The translations under genes were made by a program, and so were the position numbers. A DNA stretch of 46,567 nucleotides from Polaromonas sp. AER18D-145 (GTDB taxonomy: Bacteria; Pseudomonadota; Gammaproteobacteria; Burkholderiales; Burkholderiaceae_C). Position 1 is the stretch's first letter; each line of letters begins with the position of its first letter. The stretch lies in assembly GCF_002379095.1 (NCBI RefSeq), contig NZ_NBZV01000038.1, positions 1 to 46,567 on the forward strand. Reading direction: 5' to 3'. This document shows positions 41,467-46,567 of the stretch, piece after piece. The notes below the pieces were generated by a model that saw only the letters and a list, made by a program, of their open reading frames with translations, ran no database searches and was not told the DNA's origin.

Positions 41467-43020
41467 ATGTCCAACACCATCACCAGCCCCGCCACCGCGC
41501 CCGCGCATGACGAGAACCAGCTCATGGCCGAGCGCCGCGAAAAGCTCAAGGTCCTGCGCCAGCACCAGGCCGACGGCAAGGGCGTGGCCTTTCCGAACGA
41601 CGTCAAACCGGAACACCGGGCCGAAGCCCTGTTTGCGCAGTACGACGACAAGACCAAGGAAGAACTGGTGCCGCTGGCCGTCAACGTCAGCGTGGCCGGC
41701 CGCATGATGCTCAAGCGCGTGATGGGCAAGGCCAGTTTTGCCACGCTGCAGGACGCGTCGTTCGGCCCTTCCGGCGGGCGCATCCAGGTGTACATCAACA
41801 ACGAAGGCGTGGGTGAAGAGGTTCACAACGCCTTCAAGCACTGGGACCTCGGCGACATCGTGGCCGCGACCGGCACGCTGTTCAAGACCAAGACCGGCGA
41901 GCTGTCGATTCATGCCACCAGCATCCGCCTGATCACCAAAAGCCTGCGGCCGCTGCCCGACAAGTTTCACGGCGTGGCAGATCAAGAGGTCAAGTACCGC
42001 CAGCGTTATGTGGACCTGATCACCGACGAAGCCGCGCGCAAGCGTTTTGCCGCCCGCAGCAAGGCGGTCTCGGCGATGCGCAACTTCATGGTCGACAACG
42101 ACTTCCTGGAAGTCGAAACCCCCATGCTGCACCCGATTCCGGGCGGCGCCAATGCCAAGCCGTTTGTGACCCACCACAACGCGCTCGACCAGCAGATGTT
42201 TTTGCGCATTGCGCCCGAGCTCTACCTGAAGCGCCTGATCGTCGGCGGCTTCGAGCGTGTGTTCGAGATCAACCGCAGCTTTCGCAACGAAGGCATCAGC
42301 GTGCGGCACAACCCCGAGTTCACGATGATGGAGTTCTACGCCGCCTGGTGGAACTACGAAGACCTGATGAGCTTCACCGAAGACCTGATCCGCCATGTCG
42401 CCACCCGGGTGACCGGCGGCACACAGCTGAGCTACCAGGGCCGGCCGGTGGACCTGGGCCAGCCGTTTGAACGCCTGACGATTCGCGAAGCCATCCTCAA
42501 ACACACCGACGCCGGCGCCCATGTGGACGACGCCGCCTGGTTGCTGGCCGCGCTGAAGAAGCTCGGCAAGTTCAGCGCCAAGGACAGGCTCGATGCCCGC
42601 TCGCTGCCCAGCCTGCAGGTGACCTATTTTGAAGAGCTGGTCGAGGACAAACTCTGGCAGCCCACCTTCATCATGGAGCACCCGACCGAGATCTCGCCGC
42701 TGGCTAGAGCCAACGACGCACGGCCCGAGGTGACAGAGCGCTTTGAGCTCTACATCACCGGCCGCGAGTTCGGCAACGGCTTCAGCGAGCTCAACGACGC
42801 CGAAGACCAGGCCGCGCGTTTTCTTGCCCAGTCAGACGCCAAGGACGGCGGCGACGAGGAAGCCATGCATTACGACGCCGACTACGTGCGCGCCCTCGAA
42901 TACGGCATGCCCCCCGCCGGCGGCTGCGGCATCGGCATCGACCGCCTGATGATGCTGCTGACCGACAGCGCCAGCATCCGCGACGTCATTCTGTTCCCGG
43001 CGCTGCGGCACGAGGCTTGA
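41467..43020 (+). CDS. lysS: Lysyl-tRNA synthetase (class II)
   Basis: A 517-residue enzyme charging tRNA-Lys. An N-terminal OB-fold anticodon-binding domain (about 60-165, [27 protein letters not shown]) precedes the class II core. Motif 2 is [26 protein letters not shown] and motif 3 is [29 protein letters not shown]. The ATG at 41467 starts the typical protein; the frame is open far upstream only because it shadows the LON-domain gene. The last plus-strand gene before the accessory island; a partly paired GAGGT/ACCTC stem-loop spans 43019-43074. Confidence 0.97.
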   Translation: MSNTITSPATAPAHDENQLMAERREKLKVLRQHQADGKGVAFPNDVKPEHRAEALFAQYDDKTKEELVPLAVNVSVAGRMMLKRVMGKASFATLQDASFGPSGGRIQVYINNEGVGEEVHNAFKHWDLGDIVAATGTLFKTKTGELSIHATSIRLITKSLRPLPDKFHGVADQEVKYRQRYVDLITDEAARKRFAARSKAVSAMRNFMVDNDFLEVETPMLHPIPGGANAKPFVTHHNALDQQMFLRIAPELYLKRLIVGGFERVFEINRSFRNEGISVRHNPEFTMMEFYAAWWNYEDLMSFTEDLIRHVATRVTGGTQLSYQGRPVDLGQPFERLTIREAILKHTDAGAHVDDAAWLLAALKKLGKFSAKDRLDARSLPSLQVTYFEELVEDKLWQPTFIMEHPTEISPLARANDARPEVTERFELYITGREFGNGFSELNDAEDQAARFLAQSDAKDGGDEEAMHYDADYVRALEYGMPPAGGCGIGIDRLMMLLTDSASIRDVILFPALRHEA

Positions 43021-43085
43021 GGTTTGGGCGGGGCTGGGCTGGCACCCCACGCCGAAACACCCGTTGCCCACCTCTGCTTCCCTGT

Positions 43086-43553
43086 TTAACCGTTGAATTC
43101 AACAGCTGCCCCAGGCAGGCCGCTGGGCTGGGCGATGCGTTCCTGGCGATGCGTCTGGGCGCTGAGTGCACGAGCCTGAATCTCAAAATGGTTGTCCCAG
43201 TACGCGCTGCGGCCCCGGATGAGCTGCCAGATGCTTGACGCGCCATACGCGAAGAAGAACAGCGGCCCCCAACGCCCGTACTGCTGAACATGAACACGCT
43301 CATGCGGACCGATAATTCGCAGCTCCTCACGCGTCACGGCAAGGATGACATGGCCGAAGACGATGCCGCGAAACGGAAGCTTGCGCGCCAGTTTGCCGCA
43401 ACTCGCCTGGCTTTCGCGGTAGGTAACTTCCAGCGCTCCCGATGACCACTTGGCTCGACCACCCGCCAGCAAGGGAATGCAAGCAAGCACGATACCGACG
43501 GCAAAGCAGGGTGAAGCCCACAACAACCTCACGATTTCAAGCCAGTGCTTCAT
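43086..43553 (-). CDS. Cassette-like gene: small membrane protein with HExxH motif
   Basis: A 155-residue protein. An N-terminal hydrophobic segment (about 9-29, LLWASPCFAVGIVLACIPLL) anchors it. The conserved core is GPHERVHVQQYGRWGPLFFFAYGASSIWQLIRGRSAYWDNHFEIQARAL: HERVH fits the HExxH zinc-metallopeptidase motif and a later Glu (DNHFEIQ) could be the third ligand. Similar short proteins of unknown function exist; peptidase activity is unproven. The ATG at 43553 lies six bases from a GTCAGGC core, as genes do in integron cassettes. A 12-bp palindrome GTTGAATTCAAC overlaps its last codons. Confidence 0.7.
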   Translation of the reverse strand: MKHWLEIVRLLWASPCFAVGIVLACIPLLAGGRAKWSSGALEVTYRESQASCGKLARKLPFRGIVFGHVILAVTREELRIIGPHERVHVQQYGRWGPLFFFAYGASSIWQLIRGRSAYWDNHFEIQARALSAQTHRQERIAQPSGLPGAAVEFNG

Positions 43554-43559
43554 GACGAC

Positions 43560-43642
43560 GCCTGACGTTTGACACGAGAGGCGGCGCAAGGGCGCAGCCC
43601 TTGTAACGTCCTCTCGATAGAAGGCTTCTAACGTCGTTAAGC
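43560..43642 (-). other. attC-like imperfect dyad between two cassette-like genes
   Basis: On the minus strand the 83-bp element opens with GCTTAAC (fits RYYYAAC) and ends with GTCAGGC (one base off GTTRRRY). Inside, CGAGAGG pairs with CCTCTCG and AAGGGC-TGC-GCCCTT forms the tip. Size and layout resemble an integron attC site, but one core box is degenerate and the L boxes are weak. Confidence 0.35.
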
Positions 43643-43652
43643 ATCTGCTCGC

Positions 43653-44195
43653 TCAGAGCCACACATTCAAAGGCAGCTTGGCGCGAAGTACTTCGGATTT
43701 TGCGTCGATCTCCCTATCGATCTTGTCGATCATGCGGGCCAACGCCCGAATGGCGGGGAGCCTCATGGGCTGCCGGGTCGCACGAAGAATGCCACCATCG
43801 CCACCGTCATACAACTGAATAACCAACTCGAGTATGTCTGCATCGGAGTGTGCAACTTCCTTGTTCCGCATTTCAAGGACGGCCTGATGGAACTCCCTTT
43901 CCTGCGACGTGAGCACGCGGAGAAGCGAACCGGGTACTGCACGCTCTGCCACCGAGGTGCCACGTGAGCCCACGAACGGACGCGCGTAGGCAACAACAAG
44001 GGCAGTATTCAACCCAAGCAGAAGCCCAGACGGCAGATTTGAACGGGGCAGCGGAATCTTGCGTTCAAGCAGTTCGCCAGCGACGCTCTTTGCTTCTTGC
44101 AGGTCTATGCGCGCCAGCCACAGCCTGCGGTACAGACGGAGGTCTTGCTCAAGTTCTGGAGTGACACTCTTCCGCTGAAGTGATGGCTTGGCCAA
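43653..44195 (-). CDS. Cassette-like gene: helical protein with HEPN-like RNKxxAH motif
   Basis: A 180-residue mainly helical protein. There is no ATG near the expected start; I use TTG 44195, six bases from the GTTAGGC core at 44208-44202, mirroring the spacing of the next gene. An upstream frame extends to 44297 but crosses that core. The middle holds FHQAVLEMRNKEVAHSDADILELV, where RNKEVAH fits the R-x4-6-H motif of HEPN-type RNases and related defence proteins. The N-terminal half has LYRRLWLARIDLQEAKSVAGELL. No family is firmly recognised. The base composition is visibly less GC-rich than the flanking housekeeping genes. Confidence 0.55.
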   Translation of the reverse strand: MAKPSLQRKSVTPELEQDLRLYRRLWLARIDLQEAKSVAGELLERKIPLPRSNLPSGLLLGLNTALVVAYARPFVGSRGTSVAERAVPGSLLRVLTSQEREFHQAVLEMRNKEVAHSDADILELVIQLYDGGDGGILRATRQPMRLPAIRALARMIDKIDREIDAKSEVLRAKLPLNVWL

Positions 44196-44201
44196 GCTAA
44201 T

Positions 44202-44208
44202 GCCTAAC
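44202..44208 (-). other. GTTAGGC core, candidate cassette boundary
   Basis: On the minus strand GTTAGGC matches the integron recombination core GTTRRRY exactly. The cassette-like gene begins six bases later. I find no matching RYYYAAC partner between here and the HigA stop at 44461, so an attC or attI cannot be completed. Otherwise 44209-44460 holds no credible gene. Confidence 0.35.
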
Positions 44209-44364
44209 GAGGCTGTAACAAAAGCCGTTTTCCGACGGTGTGGTGCCATGCGATAGCGCCGGTGTGGCAACAAGTTCTGGATTTGGCATGCATGCACCCA
44301 GTTTGCCCGAGCCGGCGGTGTTCATGCAAGCCTGCGATCAGTTTTCCAGCTACCCTGCGGCCAC

Positions 44365-44381
44365 GGCGAGACAGTCTCGCC
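44365..44381. other. Perfect 17-bp palindrome downstream of higBA
   Basis: GGCGAGAC-A-GTCTCGCC. It lies 80 bp after the antitoxin stop in a stretch without genes. It could be a transcript-end hairpin or a protein-binding site; no T tract follows on either strand. Confidence 0.5.
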
Positions 44382-44460
44382 TATTTCCGCTGCGCATAGC
44401 CGTCATGTCCCAGCTTCGCGATGTTGTGAACCAGACAATATAAATGCCACTGCGTAAACG

Positions 44461-44808
44461 TCAGAGTTCAGCAGCGCGCCAAGTGCGGCTGCTGGAACGC
44501 CCAGTTAGATTCGTCGCAGACCCCGCTTTTCGAACCAACTTCACCTCCAACTTGCATCCCAACGCCTCCGCGTACCTGGAGAGGGTTGCCAGCGAAGGGG
44601 AGTGCTTTCCACTGCCTGATTCCATCCGCGCCACCGCAGACTGCGTGGTGCCGATTTTCTGTGCCACCTGCGCTTGGGTGAGCCCTTGCGCCGCGCGGGC
44701 TTTCAGGAATTCCTCCAGGAGCGCAAATTCGTCGCTCAGTTTTTCATATTCGGCTTTGACATCGGCGTTGCCGAGCGCCTTGGTTCGCAGTTGTTTATGT
44801 GTCAGCAT
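44461..44808 (-). CDS. higA: HigA-type antitoxin (Xre helix-turn-helix)
   Basis: A 115-residue DNA-binding antitoxin. The helix-turn-helix spans about 42-70 (GLTQAQVAQKIGTTQSAVARMESGSGKHSPSLATLSRYAEALG). The N-terminal helices (EYEKLSDEFALLEEFLKARA) contact the toxin in this family. AGGAG lies upstream of ATG 44808. The gene overlaps the toxin gene by 14 bases and is second in the pair, the order typical of HigBA. The C-terminal tail after residue 95 is polar and probably disordered. Confidence 0.9.
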   Translation of the reverse strand: MLTHKQLRTKALGNADVKAEYEKLSDEFALLEEFLKARAAQGLTQAQVAQKIGTTQSAVARMESGSGKHSPSLATLSRYAEALGCKLEVKLVRKAGSATNLTGRSSSRTWRAAEL

Positions 44809-45127
44809 CTTTCCACTCCTTCATGCGCTTGCGCGCGAGGACCAATTCTTTGGGCGGCGTCTTGTCTGTCTTTTTCACAAACTGATGGAGCATGACAATT
44901 TTTCGCCCCACCAGCGTGCAGTAAAACACCCGCCCAATGCCTTCACGTGATTTCAAGCGCAACTCAAACAAGCCTGCGCTCATCGCTCGCGTGTGGGGCA
45001 TCCCCAAATCAGGACCAAACTCCAACATTCGATCGGTGCAATGAAAGTACCGTGCCAAAATTCCTGCTGGCAATGCGAGTACCTCCGCCTGCAACTTTTC
45101 ATCGTGGTACTTGATTTCCCAATTCAT
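44795..45127 (-). CDS. higB: HigB/RelE-superfamily toxin (phage-derived Gp49-like)
   Basis: A 110-residue small basic protein. The RelE-type beta-sheet core is visible as FELRLKSREGIGRVFYCTLVGRKIVMLHQFVKKTDKTPPKELVLARKRMKEW, the signature of the phage-derived Gp49-like/HigB group. These proteins cleave mRNA at the ribosome and are neutralised by the adjacent antitoxin. The start ATG at 45127 has no Shine-Dalgarno and lies just after a -10-like/palindromic site, so translation may be nearly leaderless. It is first in the operon and overlaps higA. Confidence 0.9.
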   Translation of the reverse strand: MNWEIKYHDEKLQAEVLALPAGILARYFHCTDRMLEFGPDLGMPHTRAMSAGLFELRLKSREGIGRVFYCTLVGRKIVMLHQFVKKTDKTPPKELVLARKRMKEWKDADT

Positions 45128-45132
45128 GTTTG

Positions 45133-45147
45133 AAATATAGCATATTT
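45133..45147 (-). promoter_or_regulatory. higBA promoter/operator palindrome
   Basis: AAATAT-AGC-ATATTT, a perfect six-base dyad, contains the minus-strand -10-like TATGCT (45144-45139). It lies five bases before the toxin ATG, where the HigBA complex would be expected to repress its own promoter. Confidence 0.6.
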
Positions 45148-45241
45148 GCGATAAAAAAGGCTTGCCGAGCAGGCTTCAGGTGAGATTCAAAAAAATCGGC
45201 ATTCAAGCATAAAATCGGCGGTTTCCCCAAGCAGGTCGGGT

Positions 45242-45286
45242 GCTACCAGCTATCAAAATGATAGTACCCATGCTTATTACAACTTT
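45242..45286 (-). repeat. Interspersed ~55-bp repeat, copy 8 (partial)
   Basis: GCTACCAGCTATCAAAATGA with the dyad CTATCA-AAA-TGATAG (45250-45264), then CCATGCTTATTAC. It lies between the HigBA promoter and the stop of the patatin gene, on the downstream side of both transcription units' boundaries. The distal half of the repeat is not well conserved. Confidence 0.45.
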
Positions 45287-46505
45287 ACAGCAGCCCGGCC
45301 CCGGGCAGAAAAACCGGCGGCGGTTCGGGTGGCTGTGGCTCGATCTGTACCGGCTCGGCTTTTTCCACCGGCATGCGCAGGTCATCGAGGTAATCGCGCG
45401 CGATGTTGACGGTGCTTTTCACGCCGAGTGCGTCGAAGCGTTTGGCCAGCCACTCTTTGCCGCAGGCCATTCCCAGGTCGCGCAGCGAATGAATCAGGCT
45501 CTTGTCCGTCGATGACTTGCTGGCGGCGGTGAATTTTTCCAGCGCCTGGCCGCCGTCGATGCGGTGCATCAGCACGTCCTTGTAATGCGCGGGGTCCAGC
45601 TTGCCTTCGGCAAGCAGGCGCTTGACGAAATCGACCGCGCGCATCTCGGCAATCAGCGCGGCGTTGAAGGTGATCTCGGTCATGCGGTCCATGATCTCGC
45701 CGGGTTTGGTCGGTAGCTCGGTGCGCTGGATCGGGTTGATCTGCACCAGCACGATGTCGCGGCTCTCGCAGCGGTAGATCAGCGGGTGAATCGCCGGGTT
45801 GCCCGAATAACCGCCGTCCCAGAAGTGGTCGCCGTCAATTTCCACGGCCTGAAACACCATGGGCAGGCAGGCCGACGCCATCACCGCGCTGGCGGTCAGC
45901 CGCTTGCCGCAGAACACCTCGGCCTTGCCGCTGCTGACCCGCGTGGCCACCACAAACACCTGGGGGGTGTCCGGGCTGGCCGTCGCCGCCAGGCGTTCAA
46001 AGTCCACCTGCTTTTCCAGGAAGTCTTTCAGCGGGTTGATGTCGAAGGGGTTGCGCTGGTAGGGCGAGAGCGCATTCGACCAGTAACGTGTCATGGCGTC
46101 GGTCCACAGCTTGCTGGACCAGTTGCCGCCGCCCATCAGGCCAAACAGGATGCCGAACGGCGCCTGCTGTATCTTGCTGACTGATTGCGAGAGCGAGGAC
46201 GACAAGGCCCCCATCTCGACAATGCCGTTCCAGAAGCTGTCCAGCGCTTCGCGCGCCGCGTCGTGCCGCGCAGCCCGGGGTTGGCCTTCGGACCGGGCAA
46301 AGCCGTGGGCCAGCGCCACGGCGTTCATGGCGCCGGCGCTGGTGCCGCTGATGCCTTCGAAGTCGATGCGCCCGTCGTCCAGCAGGGCGTCAAGCACGCC
46401 CCAGGTGAAGGCGCCGTGCGAGCCGCCGCCCTGCAGCGCCAGGTTGATGCGCGGCGTCCCGCTGTCGGGCAGCTGGGCAGGGTCCGGGGCGGCGGGCAGG
46501 TTCAT
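45285..46505 (-). CDS. Patatin-like phospholipase
   Basis: A 406-residue patatin-family lipid acyl hydrolase. The oxyanion loop GGGSHGAF is at 26-33, the nucleophile S56 sits in GTSAGAM and the catalytic Asp is D230 in DGGYSGNP. These are the Ser-Asp dyad elements of the family. There is no signal peptide, so it is cytoplasmic or membrane-peripheral, like many bacterial patatins of unknown physiological substrate. The C-terminal tail is Pro-rich (EPVQIEPQPPEPPPVFLPG). Start at ATG 46505. The 62 bases to the window end contain GACTAAAATCGACC, perhaps part of a divergent promoter. Confidence 0.93.
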   Translation of the reverse strand: MNLPAAPDPAQLPDSGTPRINLALQGGGSHGAFTWGVLDALLDDGRIDFEGISGTSAGAMNAVALAHGFARSEGQPRAARHDAAREALDSFWNGIVEMGALSSSLSQSVSKIQQAPFGILFGLMGGGNWSSKLWTDAMTRYWSNALSPYQRNPFDINPLKDFLEKQVDFERLAATASPDTPQVFVVATRVSSGKAEVFCGKRLTASAVMASACLPMVFQAVEIDGDHFWDGGYSGNPAIHPLIYRCESRDIVLVQINPIQRTELPTKPGEIMDRMTEITFNAALIAEMRAVDFVKRLLAEGKLDPAHYKDVLMHRIDGGQALEKFTAASKSSTDKSLIHSLRDLGMACGKEWLAKRFDALGVKSTVNIARDYLDDLRMPVEKAEPVQIEPQPPEPPPVFLPGAGLL

Positions 46506-46567
46506 GCCGCAAGCTTAGCAAGAATCGGACGCGGGACTAAAATCGACCATTGCCTCCGCCCTCCGCC

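Noticed and set aside
44240..44443. 67-codon plus-strand ORF between the cassette-like gene and higA
   Set aside because: No ribosome site, no signal or domain, and it reads through palindromic intergenic DNA.

Overview
The window is GC-rich, densely coded DNA from a beta-proteobacterium, most likely a member of the Comamonadaceae (Burkholderiales). The protein style, the gene orders (divergent mdh/gntR-sdhCDAB-sdhE-gltA; leuC-ecn-leuD-leuB-asd-fimV-truA-trpFBA-accD) and short interspersed repeats of a kind I associate with Polaromonas, Rhodoferax and Variovorax support this. Polaromonas is my best guess, from memory of gene order and not from any search. No tRNA, rRNA, CRISPR or phage genes are visible.

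Layout. (1) 1-210: 3' end of an IS30-type transposase and an intergenic repeat. (2) 211-6719, minus strand: serC-serA (8-base overlap), acnA and a class A flavoprotein monooxygenase. (3) 6818-10521: a small membrane protein divergent from an Xre/MmyB-type regulator, followed by a molybdopterin oxidoreductase. (4) 10594-14273: a DUF1428 protein and a 14-TM drug exporter with a palindromic operator and what may be the stump of a lost regulator; a pyridoxamine-phosphate-oxidase-like stress protein; two small hypothetical proteins. (5) 14377-26323: a TCA-cycle supercluster. The minus-strand unit mdh-citE-like-secreted protein-acnB faces away from the plus-strand unit gntR, sdhCDAB, sdhE, gltA. The roughly 215-base divergent control region carries a perfect CRP-type site and a GntR-type palindrome. 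(6) 26353-32710: a Cys-rich protein, a LysR regulator with two matched operators, leuC, an entericidin-like lipoprotein, leuD, leuB and asd. A 34-codon ORF rich in Thr/Lys/Ile codons just before asd could be an attenuation leader. (7) 32962-43020: fimV, truA, trpF-trpB-trpA (overlapping), accD, a LON-substrate-binding-domain protein and lysS. (8) 43021-45150: an accessory island on the minus strand with two cassette-like genes, each starting 6 nt from a GTTRRRY-like core, and a HigBA-type toxin-antitoxin pair. (9) 45285-46505: a patatin-like phospholipase.

Functionally most of the window is central metabolism: serine synthesis, both aconitases, malate dehydrogenase, succinate dehydrogenase, citrate synthase, leucine, aspartate-family and tryptophan synthesis, fatty-acid initiation and lysyl-tRNA charging. 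The most unusual signals are an interspersed repeat of about 55 bp that also appears inside reading frames, the asd leader ORF, the divergent TCA control region, the orphan operator at the exporter, and the cassette-like island after lysS.
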